Source: Aquarana catesbeiana (lineage: Eukaryota > Chordata > Amphibia > Anura > Ranidae). From it: DNA of 64,000 nt. Within the stretch, counting starts at the first letter, position 1; every line of letters begins with the position of its first letter. Location: NCBI RefSeq assembly GCF_042186555.1, contig NC_133332.1, forward strand, positions 120,459,375-120,523,374. Direction: 5' to 3'. The notes under the pieces were generated by a model. It ran no database searches, was not told the DNA's origin, and saw only the letters and a program-made list of their open reading frames with translations. Below, in pieces: positions 1 to 11,654 of this stretch. A program made the position numbers and the translations under genes.

Positions 1-224
1 TTGTGGTAAACTAGGGGCCTCGACTTATACTTGAATATATACGGTATATCTTTTCATGTGATAACACTGAAGAAATTACACTTTGCTACAATGTAAAGTA
101 ACGAGTGTACAGCTTGTATAACAGTGTAAATGTGCTGTCCCCTCAAAATAACACACAGCCAATAACATCTAAACCACTGGCAACAAAAGTAGGTACATCC
201 CAAAGTGAAAATGTCCAAATTGGA

Positions 225-1245
225 CCCAAAAGTCCAATATTTTGTGTGGCCACCATTATTTTCCAGCACTGCCTTTACCCTCTTGGGCATGAGCACCAGA
301 GCTTCCCAGGCTGCCACTGGAGTCCTCTTCCACTACTCCATGACGACACCACAGAGCTGGTGGATGTTAGAGACCTTGCACTCCTCCACCTTCCGTTTGA
401 GGATGCCCCATAGATACTCAATAGGGTATAGGTCTGGAGACATGCTTGGCCAGTCCATCACCTTTACCCTCAGCTTCTTTAGCAAGGCAGTGGTCGTCTT
501 GGAGGTGTGTTTGGAGTAGTTATGTTGGAATAATGCCCTGCGGCCCAGTCTCCCAAGGGAGGGGATCATGCTCTGCTTCAGTATGTCACAGTACATATGT
601 TGGCATTCATGGTTCCCTCAATGAACTGTAGCACCCCAGTGCCAGCAGCATTCATGCAGCCCCAAACCATGACACACCCACCACCATGCTTGACTGTAGG
701 CAAGACACACTTGTCTTTGTACTCCTAACCATGGTTGCCGCCACACACTTGACACCATCTGAACCCAATAAGTTTATCTTGGTCTCATCAGACCACAGGA
801 CATGGTTCCAATAATCCATGTCCTTAGTCTGCTTGTCTTCAGCAAACTGTTTGCAGGCTTTCTTGTGCATCATCTTTAGAAGAGGCTTCTAAAGACAGCC
901 ATGCAAACCAATTTGATGCAGTGTGCGGCGTATGCTCTGAGCACTGACAGGCTGACCCCCCAACCCCTTCAACCTCTGCAGCAATGGTGGCAGAACTCGT
1001 ACATCGATTTGCCAAAGACAATCTCTGGATATGACGCTGAGCACGTGCACTCAACTTCTTTGGTCGACCATGGCGAGGCCTGTTCAGAGTGGAACCTGTC
1101 CGGTTAAACAGCTGTATGGTCTTGGCCACCGTGCTGCAGCTCAGTTTCAGGGTCTTGGCAATCTTCTTATAGCCTGGGCCATCTTTATGTAGAGCAACAA
1201 TTCTTTTCTTCAGATCCTCAGAGAGTTCTGTGCCATGTTGAACTT
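225..1245 (-). pseudogene. Tc1-type transposase pseudogene
   Basis: This is a decayed DDE transposase that would have cut and pasted the surrounding Tc1 element in the nucleus. On the minus strand the N-terminal helix-turn-helix reads 'SEDLKKRIVALHKDG' near 1225 and 'GRPKKLSARAQRHIQRL' near 1060. The first catalytic aspartate is in 'VLWSDETKINLLG' near 790. The last acidic residue is in 'WPSMSPDLYPIEYLW' near 410. These blocks lie in three different frames (1129 to 839, 873 to 652, 596 to 333), so at least two frameshifts separate them. The block normally holding the second aspartate is poorly readable. The length, about 340 codons, is normal for Tc1. The copy cannot encode an active enzyme. 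Confidence 0.85.
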
Positions 1246-1551
1246 CCAGTGACCAGTATGAGAGAGTTCACACCAAATTTAACACACCTGCTTCCCATTC
1301 ACACCTGAGACCTTGTAACGCTAACAAGTAACACCAGGGAAGGAAAATGGCTAATTGTGCCCAATTTGGACATTTTCACTTAGGGGTGTACTCACTTTTG
1401 TTGCCAGAGGTTTAGACATTAATGGCTGTGTGAGTTATTTTAAGTGGACAGCAATTTACACTGTTATACAAGCTGTACACTCACTACTTTACATTGTAGC
1501 AAAGTGTCACATATATAAATTGTCCCTCATATTTACCTTATTTTATCCCAT

Positions 1552-1885
1552 CTTCTCCCTTTCCTTAACATCCTTTCCCCCATCCCCTTTTCTTTTTCCC
1601 TCTCTATTTCCTCCCCCCCCCCCCTCCTCCCCTCCCTTTTTTTAAATTTCTACCCTTCCCTGCCTCGCCACATACCTTTTTCCCCTTCTTCTCCCCCTGC
1701 TTTTTCTCCCCCCCCCCTTCTTCTTAAAATTCTCACTAATTTCTTTTTGTTCCTGGGTCTGCGAATTGCCTCCACTTCCTTCCCTTATCCTCCATTTTTT
1801 CCCCCCTTCCCTTTTCCCTCTTTTTCTTCCCCCCTCCCCCCTTTCTTTTTTCTCTCCCTTTTCAATCCCCCCCCCCCCTCCCCGT
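1552..1885 (+). repeat. Pyrimidine-rich (C/T) tract
   Basis: About 330 bp consist almost only of C and T on the plus strand, with several runs of 7 to 11 C. The proline- and serine-rich open frames here are compositional. The tract belongs to the retroelement insert. Confidence 0.8.
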
Positions 1886-2164
1886 ATTGAGTGGACTGTG
1901 ACCTACTATATTACATTTTTTTGTGCATCAACACCACATATCTTTTTTATCTAGACTCCTGCCCGCATACATCCCCCTTGTCCGCCGCGGGGGGAGCATC
2001 TAGATCGGGCCTGTGGTCCCACATATGTCCATTTTACAGCCTGGTGAGCAATTTGATGATTATCCTTATTTTTGAATGTATAACTTGCTGAATTCGACTG
2101 TTCGCAACTTTGAATGTAATGTATTTGATTTGTGCTTTACTTCAATATCTATTTTATAGATTAT

Positions 2165-2206
2165 TCCTCCTGAAGAAGCGGTTACCAGTGAAACTAGTAG
2201 AGGAAA
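2165..2206 (+). other. Hammerhead-like core (degenerate)
   Basis: CTGAAGA at 2170-2176 fits the hammerhead CUGANGA box, and GAAAC follows at 2190-2194. The flanks TTCCTC (2164-2169) and GAGGAA (about 2200-2205) can pair. The helix between the boxes is weak, so catalytic activity is doubtful. Penelope-like elements are known to carry such ribozymes. Confidence 0.3.
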
Positions 2207-2641
2207 AAATCCATTTCGAGATTTGCTTTAACAGTTGATACTCTTCAGGGGAACCCTGAGCATTTGTTTTTTGAAATATAATTTCTTCCAAAATTGTTGT
2301 TTTAATGTACCCTGTATGTCATTTTTATATGTAATAAATATTTTTTATATTATTTACATTGTTTGTTATTAGTACCGAGACAGTCCATCACAATTTTTGA
2401 GTTTGGGAATAGATCTATGGCCAGCTTCAGCAACTGTCCTATTTTCCCATTTTCATCCCTTTTTCTATATCTCAACTCGGATGATGGTACATTGTAATTT
2501 TTGAACCAAACTTCTACATGAGGCTATACTCTCAATTTAATTGTAGCAAAGTGTCATTTCTTTAGTGTCACATGAAAAGATATGATAAAATATTTAAAAA
2601 CAAAAATGTGAGGGTTGTACTCACTTTTGTGAGATACCGTA

Positions 2642-3033
2642 TTTAGGTGTAACATGTTACTATGCACCTCTCCCTGCACCTGCTGCCACAATTTAAAAAA
2701 CACACCCGCAAATCTGTGTCATTCATACAGATCTCTAAATGAATGACCTACAAGTCTCATCTGCCACCATGGCAGACGACTTATAGCTCTCAATGAATTG
2801 TGAGGGCGCCGTCGAGCACCCTCAAAGTTCATTACTCTACCTGCACTTGGGTAACTGTCTGCCCGTAAATGAACTTATTCTTCACCAAGCCTCCAATGTT
2901 AGATGCCTGAAACCATGTCCAATAACTTTACCAGTTTCAGGCCCAGGGACTGCATCTGGCAATGGCTGAATATAAAGGGATTTGATTTTCTTCTGAACAA
3001 AGCCTCGGCAGCCAGAACCCCGAGCCATCTATG
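2642..3033. other. Intergenic stretch, old dispersed repeat
   Basis: No gene is recognised. Parts (a GTGTAACATGT motif, a 'GGCAGAC' block and a CTCTACCTGC block) reappear in the same order at 30605-30960, which suggests a diverged dispersed repeat shared by both places. Confidence 0.35.
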
Positions 3034-3295
3034 TACAGTGAATATAAAAAGTCTAGACACCCCTGTTAAAATGTCAGGTTTTTGCGATGTTAAAAAATGA
3101 GACAAAGATAAATAATTTCAGAGCTTTTCCCACCTTTAATGCGACCTATAAACTGTACAATTAAATTTAAAAACAAACTGAAATCTTTGGGGGGGGGAGT
3201 AAAACTAAAAAAAAACTCAAATAATGTGGTTGAATAAGTGTGCACACCCTCTCATAACTGGTGATGTAGCTGTGTTCAGAATTAAGCAATCACAT

Positions 3296-3439
3296 CTGAG
3301 GAGTCGACTAGGGTCGCATTCTCCAGAGCTCTATTCCAGGAAAGGAAACTCATTCTAATGGTTTGGAAATCCACTCTTCCACCCACTCCACTAGCAGTTC
3401 TTGGATAGAACACATGGGACAAACCCTTATAAAGGAAAA

Positions 3440-3478
<39 letters not shown>

Positions 3479-3845
3479 AACACAGGGGATGCCCAGGTAG
3501 GTTTGAACGTATTTGGTCAAAATGTCTAGACACACCAGGCTTAAGCCCGAGAGAGCTTGTAATGTCCAGACTCCTGCAGTCTCTATGAACAGGACGAGGG
3601 GATGCATGACAGATTCTATATTACAAATTATACAGGAAGGGATGGTGGAACCATGGAGAGGTGAAATATTGATGCATGGAGAAATGCTATAGGTTGATAG
3701 ACCTTTTGAAATAACAACTGTATACATGTTCATGAACCGTGGGGGGGGGGGCAAAACAATGAACCTGTAATTGTAACTTTCGCATTGTTTATTGCTGGAA
3801 AATATGTGAATGTTCAATAAAACCTTTTCTGATTTAAAAAAAAAA
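3296..3845 (+). mobile_element. LINE (L1-like) 3' end insertion with target duplication
   Basis: The segment starts after 'AAGCAATCACAT' at 3284-3295 and ends in 'AATAAAACC' plus a poly(A) run, followed by the same 12 bases at 3846-3857. A poly(A) tail with a 12-bp duplication shows target-primed reverse transcription. Only 550 bp of 3' sequence is present, including a (TA)n run at 3441-3475. The L1 label is inferred from the tail; no coding part remains. Confidence 0.7.
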
Positions 3846-3991
3846 AAGCAATCACATTCAAACTTATGTTAAATAGGAGCCAGTACACACCTGCCATCAT
3901 TTAAAGTGCCTCTGAATAACCCCAAATAAAGTTCAGCTGTTCCAGTAGGTCTTTCCTGACATTTTCTTAGTCACATCCTACAGCAAAAGCC

Positions 3992-4762
3992 ATGGTCCGC
4001 AGAGAGCTTCCAAAGCATCAGAGGGATCTCATTGTTAAAAGGCATCAGTCAGGAGAAGGGTACAAAAGAATTTCCAAGGCATTAGATATACCATGGAACA
4101 CAGTGAAGACCGTTATCATCAGGTGAAGAAAATAAGGCACAACAGTGACATTACCAAGAACTGGACGTCCCTCCAAAATTGATGAAGACGAGACAGTCAG
4201 GGAGGCTTCCAAGAGGCCTACAGCAACATTAAAGGAGCTGCAGGAATATCTGGCAAGTACTGGCACATGTGACAACAATCTCCCGTATTCTTCATATGTC
4301 CGGGCTATGGGGTAGAGAGGCAAGATGGAAGCCTTTCCTTACGAAGAAAAACATTCAAGCCTGGCTAAATTTTGCAAAAATACATCTGAAGTCTCCCAAA
4401 AGCATATGGAAAACGTCTTATGGTCTGATATAACCAAGGTTGAACTTTTTGGCCATAATTCCAAAAGATATGTTTGGCGCAAAAACACTACACATCACCA
4501 AAAGAACACCATACCCACAGCGAAGCATGGTGCTGTCATCATCATGCTTTGAAATGACCCAGCCAGAGCCCAGACCTGAATCAGATTGAAAATCTGTGGA
4601 GTGATCTGAAGAGAGCTGTGCACAGGGGATGCCCTCGCAATCTGACAGATTTGGAGTGGAGTGATTTTGCAGAGTAGGCAAATATTGCCAAGTCAAGATG
4701 TGCCATGCTGATAGACTCATACCCAAAAAGGCTGAGTGCTGTAATCAAAAGGTGCTTCAACA
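3992..4762 (+). pseudogene. Tc1-type transposase pseudogene
   Basis: The start codon at 3992 opens 'MVRRELPKHQRDLIVKRHQS', a classic Tc1 N-terminal helix-turn-helix. The same frame continues with in-frame stops near 4122, 4131 and 4314. It passes 'PRTGRPSKIDE', the GRPR-like hook between the two DNA-binding subdomains, and 'VLWSDITKVELFG', which holds the first catalytic aspartate, and ends at 4552. A deletion then removes the second aspartate block. The C-terminal block 'PDLNQIENLWSDLK' resumes near 4570 and runs to 4762. The remnant therefore has two of three catalytic residues, several stops and an internal loss of perhaps 250 bp. It is non-functional. Confidence 0.85.
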
Positions 4763-4788
4763 AAGTATTAGTTTAAGGGTGTGCACAC

Positions 4789-5095
4789 TTAAAGCGGCTG
4801 TAAACCCTTGTGTTTTTTCAGCTTAATGCATCCTATGCAATAAGGTGAAAAGACACCTGGCAGTGACCGGCCCCCTAGCCCCCCCCCCCGTTTTACTTAC
4901 CTAAACCCCGTATCTCCCTCAGCAAGGATGTGCTGTCCCTCTCTCCACAGGGTCCCAGGTCTTGATTGGACAGACTGATAGCAGCGCAGCCATTGTCTCC
5001 TGCTGCTGTCAATCAAATGCAATGACAGGGGCACCGGGGGGGTGGGACCGAGTGCTGCATTCGTGTCTATGGACGCATGCTATAATAAATATCCC
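4789..5095 (+). mobile_element. TTAA-flanked MITE, 3' truncated
   Basis: The left end 'TTAAAGCGGCTGTAAACCC' and the following hairpin 'CTTAATGCATCCTATGCAATAAGG' region match the first 250 bp of the intact copies at 22337 and 27172. They share 'GTTTTACTTACC' and the 'GATTGG...GCAGCGCAGCCATTG' segment. The right half is missing. TTAA flanks point to the piggyBac or Kolobok superfamily. Confidence 0.6.
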
Positions 5096-5760
5096 CAAAA
5101 AAATATTAAAAAAACATTTTTTTTTCCTCAGTTTAGGCCGATAAGTATTCTTCTACATATTTTTGGTAAAAAAAAAAAAAAAAAAAAAAATCGCAATAAA
5201 CGTGTATTGATTTGTTTGCGCAAAAGTTATAGCGTTTACAAAATAGGGGATAGTTTTATGGAATTTTTATTAATTTTTTTTTTTTACTAGTAATGGCGGC
5301 GATCAGAGATTTTTATTGTGACTGCGACGTTATGGCGGACATTTCTGACACATTTTTGGGACCATTGTCATTTATACAGCAATCAGTGCTATAAAAATGC
5401 ATTGATTCCTGCATAAATGACACAGGCAGTGAAGGGGTTAACCACTAGGGGGCAGGGAGGGGTTAAATCAGTACTGGGAGTAATTACTGATCTCTGCTCC
5501 AATGACAGGGAGCAGAGATCCAGTGACACTGTGACTAGGCAGAACGGGGAGATACTGTTTACATCAGCATCTCCCCGTTCGTTCTCTCCGTGAGGCGATC
5601 GCGGGATCCCCACGGCGATCGAGTCCGCGGAACCCGCAACCCGACTCACGGAGCTCGCGGCGCACACAGCAGCAAATTCAAAGTAACGTACGGGTATGTT
5701 ACTTTGCGCAGCCGTGCCATTCTTCCGACGTAAATGTACAGGAGCCGGTCAAGCAACCAT
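5096..5760. repeat. Fragment of a long TTAA-type dispersed element
   Basis: Blocks such as 'TTTGCGCAAAAGTTATAGCG', 'ATGGCGGACA', 'TTTTTGGGACCATTG' and 'GTGAAGGGGTTAACC' occur in the same order at 37070-37350 and, inverted, at 32120-32340. There is a GC-rich hairpin region at 5550-5660 and no gene. It is a piece of the abundant TTAACCACTT-family element, lacking clear ends. Confidence 0.6.
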
Positions 5761-5761
5761 A

Positions 5762-7190
5762 TTATTTTAGCGTCTTATTTTTACCTCTAGCATCACTTGG
5801 ACTCTTTGGTACTTTGGCCTGTAGAAGGAAAGAGCAAATTACCTTTTTGCCTACCTCTACCAAACCCCCACCTTCTTTCTGCTGACTGTTCCGAGGGGCC
5901 TCAAAAAATTTCTGTACCTTTCCCGTCTGGGTTTGACAGGAAATTTCTTCCCCCATTTCTGAGGACCTGGTCAAAATCTTATCCAAGCCTGGCCCAAACA
6001 GCAAAAGACTCTTCAAAGGGGAAACCACACAGTTTGGTCTTTGAAGTAAGATCGCCTTCACAAGCTTTAACCCATATAGCCCCTCCTGGCAGAGTTAATC
6101 AGGGCACCTGTTTTGGCTGAGGCTTTCACTGAATCCACAGCCGCATCTGCCAGGAAAGCTACAGCCTTTCCTATTATTGAAAGAGAATCCAGAACTTCCT
6201 GAGACTTTACCCTGTGAGAGGTGTTTATCAAGTATCTCTATCCAGAAGTTAGCATTCCTGGCAACGCAGGTTGCCGCTAAGGTTGGGGCCATAGTGGAGG
6301 AATTGGCCTCCCATGCTTTTTTTCAACAGGGACTCTGATCTGCGATCCATAGCATCTCGGATGTTCCCTGCATCCTCAAAGGAGAGGTCAGACTTTGATA
6401 CCTGAGAAAGAGCCGCGTCCAATTTAGGGACCTTTACAAATTTTTACGCTTCCTCCTCTTTGAAGGGAAACCTTTTCCAAGGATTACTTTTGACCAGACT
6501 CCTTTCAGGAAACTCCCATTCTTGGAGGACTAAATCCTTCAAGGATTGGTGTAGGGGAAATACCCTTGACTGTTTTTTCACCAACCCCTTGTACATCTTA
6601 TCTTGTGCAGAGGTTTCTTTAGCTGGTTCAGGGATCTCTTCAGTGGCATAGATAGCCTGAATGAGTCCCTCCAAGTCCTCCAAGCCAAAGAGATGTCTGT
6701 TTAGCCTGATATCTTCCACATCACTATCCAGACCTGGTTCAGCCTCCTCTTCTGAACTAAGCTCAGATTTTGCCTGGCTTTCTGTATCCTCCATTCTCTT
6801 CTTCCTCCCTGGCCTGAGCCGGAGGGAGTCCCTGAGATAGAGACAGAAAGCTACTTGGACCTGGTTTGGCCAGAAAACTCTCCTCTTTAGGGGCGAGTTC
6901 CTCTGAGACTACTACCTGGGGAGGTGGCTACAGAGGTGTGGAATGAATGATTAGTGGCCATCATTTCCTCCTGCACATATTTAAGGAAATCTTTCATTAA
7001 TCCTGAGGCCCTTTCCCAGCCAGTTTGTTAATACACCAATAACAAAAAGGCTTGGTGTGAGATATAGACAATCTTTTCCCGCAATGACTGCACTTTTTAA
7101 CGGCACTAGTGCTAGTGGATGTAGAAGGTGGTTTATCAGAGACCTCCTAAGCTCGGCTTGGGGAATCTGCAAGAGAAGAGGAATCAACAG
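5762..7190 (-). pseudogene. DIRS-type retroelement gag pseudogene
   Basis: Reading the minus strand from about 7100, a paired-cysteine motif 'CSHCGKRL...FCYWC' (CxxC, 13 residues, CxxC) is followed after a one-base shift by 'DFLKYVQEEMM'. Next comes an acidic stretch and 'HLFGLEDLEGLIQAIYA', then 'MYKGL', 'RVFPLHQSLKDLVLQEW' and 'RFPFKEEE' near 6450. The order matches gag proteins of vertebrate DIRS-1-like tyrosine-recombinase retrotransposons. Further gag-like sequence runs to about 5762 but is broken by stops and shifts around 6100-6430. Reverse transcriptase, RNase H and recombinase regions are absent. In an intact element this protein would package element RNA in the cytoplasm. The copy is dead. 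Naming relies on remembered family motifs. Confidence 0.7.
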
Positions 7191-7960
7191 TCACTCATCC
7201 TGTCCCTTTTAACATGGCTGCTGGCCCCTATCCCCAGAGGTGAGAGCATGGGGGTATACTAGGGACAACTAAGGGCTAGCATGGTGTCACCCCCCATAAT
7301 AGGTAAAAGGCACTTTCCCGGCCCCAACTTGCTCTTGCCTGCATCCACCTGTGCTGCCTTTCCATCCTCCTTTTTCATGAGGTGGGTTGTGGCAGACTTT
7401 CAGCTCCTTGCAGCTCGCTTAGTCCTGGTGCAAACAGGAAAGTTTCAGCCTCCGCAACCATGTGGGTCCGGCGTCTCCTCCACGCTTTGAACCCCCTTCC
7501 TGGGTCGCATTGGATGCACTCCACCCTCTTCCTGCCCTGACCAGAAGCTCCGGCTTAGAGCAAGGCTTGTAGCTTGCGAGGTCCTCCCCTTGGTGTCTTT
7601 ACACCACCCAGACTGCAGAGAAATGGCGCCCGCTGCACAGAGAGGGAGACAATAGGAGACCTGAGCAGCTGAGCGGCATGGGATTCGGCTACATCCAAAC
7701 TGCCTGCACAATGCCGTGGTGGCGACCTGTGAGAAGCCCTCACCGGCATTCCTAAACCTGGCTCACAGGAGTACCATCCAACTCTCCTAGTCTTCTGGTC
7801 AGAGAAAAAAAAAAAAAGTTTTACTGTGGGAGAAACACAATCAATAGTGAGGAGAAGGGGTAAGGTGGGGCCTTTTAAAACAGCTGTTAACTGATTGTTT
7901 CGCCTGTAGGGAGGAGCCCATCATCTCTCATGTCTTGCCGTCCTGGAAGGTGAGATGAGA
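7191..7960 (-). other. Probable 5' leader and terminal region of the DIRS-type element
   Basis: This lies directly upstream of the gag remnant in its reading direction. It has GC-rich, gene-free sequence, a short poly(A) at 7807-7818 and a terminal-looking segment 'GTTTCGCCTGTAGGGAGGAG' near 7896. No matching inverted terminal repeat was found on the other side of the gag, so the boundary is a guess. Confidence 0.3.
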
Positions 7961-8684
7961 AACTAGCTTAGAAAAACCCAGATATGCATCCTCTTCAAGG
8001 CCATTGTCCCTGAAAGCATATACCAGGGAGGCCCCCACAACTATCATGAAAGCCTGGGGAAAAAAAAATCATTTTGATGGCGCTGTTAGCCTAGAGGAAA
8101 CAACTCCTGGGGAGACTAGGTGACTATACTCTTTTTATTGAATTTGGATGAGGTGTTTGTTTTGTTTTAGGTAGGTGGAGCCTCTCGAGGATTGAGTGAA
8201 AAGGTATTGTAATAGCAATTCATTAGAAAATATACAGTATGTGCTAATATTAGAACAATAGGGAGGCTGAATTTCTAAGGCGAGTTATTGTGTAGCCTTT
8301 CCTTCAACTCTACTGAGCTTCTATGCCATTTCTTGCCTTTAACTGCCAAAAGCCATGGCTAGGTATCAAATGACATATGAAATGGTAAGCAAAGGTTTAA
8401 AACAAGCCCACAACTACTTTAGCTCATTTTACTTTCAATGCCTTGCCTCTCTGACTGTAGAAGTGATCTGGTTAGCTTCTCCCTCGGTTCTCTGTTTTCT
8501 TCCAGTCTGTCTGCTGGCTATCAAAGTCAGAAGCATGAACAGGGACATCGGTAAACATGACTCATGTTTACCGAGCTCCATTTGAGTTTCAATGTACCCA
8601 GAAGTTCCAGGTTTGGTGGCGGGGGGAGTAATGAATCAACCGGGGAAATGGAGACTGCCTATGAAACATTGGTTTAGCCCCCTG
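7961..8684. other. No recognised gene
   Basis: No conserved reading frame, splice-site pair or known repeat was seen here. A small hairpin 'GGTAAACATGA / TCATGTTTACC' lies at 8550-8573. Confidence 0.4.
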
Positions 8685-9550
<866 letters not shown>

Positions 9551-9642
9551 TTCTTTAATATAAAAATAGTTCTTTTTCTTTGTCAAGCTGACAGACACAC
9601 ACACATGCCCCCCCCCCCAGTTCTTTACAAACTAAAACATAC

Positions 9643-9723
9643 CATTTAGCCTCTCTCTCTCTTCCCTACGTTCTCGGGCTAATCTTTGTCTCTCATCAGT
9701 TCTTAAAGATGAGCCATCAATTA
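9643..9723 (-). CDS. MAP7D3: MAP7D3-like coding exon 3 (start of the MAP7 N-terminal coiled coil)
   Basis: The exon is 81 bp, bounded by a strong acceptor (T-rich tract then TTTTACAG, ending at 9724) and the donor G|GTATGT at 9642. It completes a valine codon from exon 2, then encodes 26 residues including 'IDGSSLRTDERQRLARERRE' and 'ERERLN', and leaves one base for the next exon. The highly charged RQRLARERREERER segment is the hallmark that opens the microtubule-binding coiled coil of the MAP7/ensconsin family. There is no stop or shift, and phases agree on both sides. The exon sits between an 84-bp intron and the (TA)n tract near 9530. This is a genuine host exon. The paralogue choice (MAP7D3) is inferred from the residues just before the core. 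Confidence 0.88.
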
Positions 9724-9807
9724 CTGTAAAACAAACAAAAACAAATGGGATCACTTGATGCTGAGAGTTTTTTATTCCTTGTAAAATGTTTTATGGGAAA
9801 TTATTAC

Positions 9808-9906
9808 CTGGCTTATTTGCCTTTCCACTTATTGCGGACTGGACAGGATTGGGACTGGAACCAGCCTGGCTTCTTCGTTCATCAGCAAGTGCTTGAGCTG
9901 CAGCCA
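9808..9906 (-). CDS. MAP7D3: MAP7D3-like coding exon 2
   Basis: The exon is 99 bp with acceptor 'TTTTCACTGAAACAG' ending at 9907 and donor CCAG|GTAATA at 9807. Two bases complete a valine begun in exon 1, then 32 codons read 'AAAQALADERRSQAG', a Ser/Pro/Asn-rich low-complexity linker and 'KANKP'. One base remains, so both flanking introns are phase 1. The 'VAAAxxLAxERR' lead-in resembles the N-terminus of vertebrate MAP7D3. The linker is expected to be disordered and to vary between species. The exon lies only 84 bp from exon 3 but 37.5 kb from exon 1. Confidence 0.85.
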
Positions 9907-10189
9907 CTGTTTCAGTGAAAATGAAGAGAGAGACATTACCCAGAGGCTGATGAAAGAACATTTACAGTTTACCAAAATACTTGGGTATAGAAAACACATT
10001 ATTTAAAAGGATATTGAACACAGACCAATTAGATTTGAAAGTGCACTTATTAAAAAAAAAAAAAAAAAAAATTAGCATAGAGGCGAATGACTTAGGACTT
10101 TGATCACTTTTGGGGTGATTACTTTTTAGTCATGGCTTGGAGGGCTGGCAGAAGCTTATAGCTGGAGGTTTTCCAACTTGCTCTACTAG

Positions 10190-11520
10190 TATTATTATTA
10201 TTATTCAGGTTTTATATAGCGCCAACAGTTTGCGCAGCGCTTTACAACATGAGGGCAGACATTACAGTTGCATTACAATTTGGTACAAGAGGAATCAGAG
10301 GGCCCTGCTCGTTAGAGCTTACAATCTAAAAAGGAAGGGTCAATTAATACAAAAAGGTAATAGCTGTGGGGGGGATGAGCTGATGGAGTAAGCAAAACAG
10401 TGTTAGTTAGAAGCAGGATAGGCTTCCTTGAAGAGAAGGGTTTTCAGTGATCGCCTAAAGATGGATAGATTAGGGGACAGTCGGACAGATTGGGGTAGGG
10501 AGTTCCAAAAGATGGGAGAAGCTCTGGAGAAATCCTGGAGGCGAGCATGGGAGGAGGTGACAAGGGATCTAGAGAGCAGGAGGTCTTGGGATGATCGAAA
10601 AGAGCGGCTAAATTGGTATTTTGGGACTAGGTTAGTGATGTAGCTGGGGGCAGAGTTATGGATGGCTTTGTAAATTATTATTAGTACTTTGAATTTTATT
10701 CGTTGGGTGAGGGGAAGCCAATGAAGGGATTGGCAGGGAGGGGTGGAGGACACTGAATGGTTGATAAGGTGGATGAGTCTTGCAGCGGCATTCATTAACT
10801 GAAGGGGGGGATAGTCTATGTAAAGGTAATCCAATGAGGAGGGAGTTGCAGTAGTCGAGGCGAGAGATAACCAGGGAGTGAATTAGAAGCATGGTGGTGT
10901 CATTAGTTAAAAAGGGGCGTATTCTGGAAATTTTGCGGAGGCTAAGGCGGCATGATTTGGACAGGGATTTTATGTGGGCCTGAAAGGACAGTTCAGAGTC
11001 TAAGGTTACCCCTGGCATGTGGGGACGGACTGACAGATGTGCCATTGATCTTGACAGAGAAGTCAGGAGAGGGGGCACGTGGGGCAGGAAATATTAAGAG
11101 CTCAGTTTTAGATAGATTCAGTTTGAGGAAGTGGTTTGACATGCAGGCTGATATGTCTGTTAGTAGATCAGTGATGCGTGAGGAGATTGATGGGGTGAGC
11201 TGAGGGGCAGAGAGATTTGTCAGCAGCAAATAAATGGTAGTGAAAGCCATGGGTGGCTATCAGCTGACCCAGGGAAGAGGTTTAGATTGAGAATAGTAGA
11301 GGTCCAAGGACAGAACCTTGGGAGACCCCAACGGTAAGAGGAGTTGGAGAAGAGGAAGTGGAGTTGTAAGTGACACTGAAGGTGCAATGAGATAGGTAAG
11401 ATTCGAACCAACGGAGAGTGCAGCCATGGAGACCAAGCAAATTGGAGTTTTTTGAGGAGGAGGGGGGGTGGTCAACTGTATCAAAGGCAGCAGAAAGGTC
11501 CATCCTGTAGCATCCTGTAA
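10190..11520 (-). pseudogene. L2-clade LINE, 5'-truncated reverse transcriptase remnant and 3' end
   Basis: Minus-strand frames carry conserved reverse-transcriptase pieces: 'DLSAAFDTVDH' near 11480, 'GVSQGSVLGPLLFSI' near 11300, then the C-terminal 'QSLHWLPLTQRIKFKVL', 'YKAIHNSAPSYI' and 'FWNSLPQSVRLSP' at 10420-10740. These are typical of L2-like non-LTR retrotransposons. The YADD block is unreadable because stops and frameshifts break the frame into at least four pieces. The 3' end is 'AACTGTTGGCGCTATATAAA' followed by (ATT)n at 10190, the usual L2 short-repeat tail. The 5' side stops near 11520. The same 3' end occurs at 34232-34351. It is an old, inactive copy in intron 1. Confidence 0.85.
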
Positions 11521-11654
11521 TACTCTGCTGGTATCTGAATTTATATTGCAACACACAGAATACACCATTCAAAACCATCAGAGCACAAAAGAAGCTTTAA
11601 AGTTCGTCTCTAGTCTCTCCAACTGTCTTCTAGTTTTTGATAGAGGAGGGAAGG

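Larger units (their letters stand above)
1510..2539 (+). mobile_element. Penelope-like or similar retroelement insertion with 17-bp target duplication
   Basis: A 1030-bp insert splits the right inverted repeat of Tc1 element 1. The 17 bases at 1493-1509 recur exactly at 2540-2556 as the target duplication. The 5' part is pyrimidine-rich. The middle has a CTGAAGA...GAAAC block typical of Penelope-like element ends. No reading frame for reverse transcriptase is visible, so it is a non-autonomous or truncated copy. The assignment to Penelope is inferred from the motif and the long variable target duplication. Confidence 0.6.
40..2641 (-). mobile_element. Tc1/mariner element 1, interrupted
   Basis: Long inverted repeats are visible. 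The segment 60-225, reverse-complemented, matches 1359-1509 and continues at 2540-2641. The outer end 'TACGGTAT' at 40-47 mirrors 'GATACCGTA' at 2633-2641, and both sit on a TA, as Tc1 insertion requires. About 55 bp of the left inverted repeat is missing. A transposase remnant lies between the repeats on the minus strand, and a 1-kb insertion splits the right repeat. The copy is certainly inactive. Confidence 0.85.
3034..4790 (+). mobile_element. Tc1/mariner element 2, interrupted and internally deleted
   Basis: The left end is 'TACAGTGAATATAAAAAGTC' at 3034. The right inverted repeat survives only as 'AGGGTGTGCACACTT' near 4776-4790, where a TTAA element begins. A plus-strand transposase remnant is inside. 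An L1-like tail (3296-3845) is inserted in the left repeat region, and part of the catalytic domain is deleted near 4550. Confidence 0.8.
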
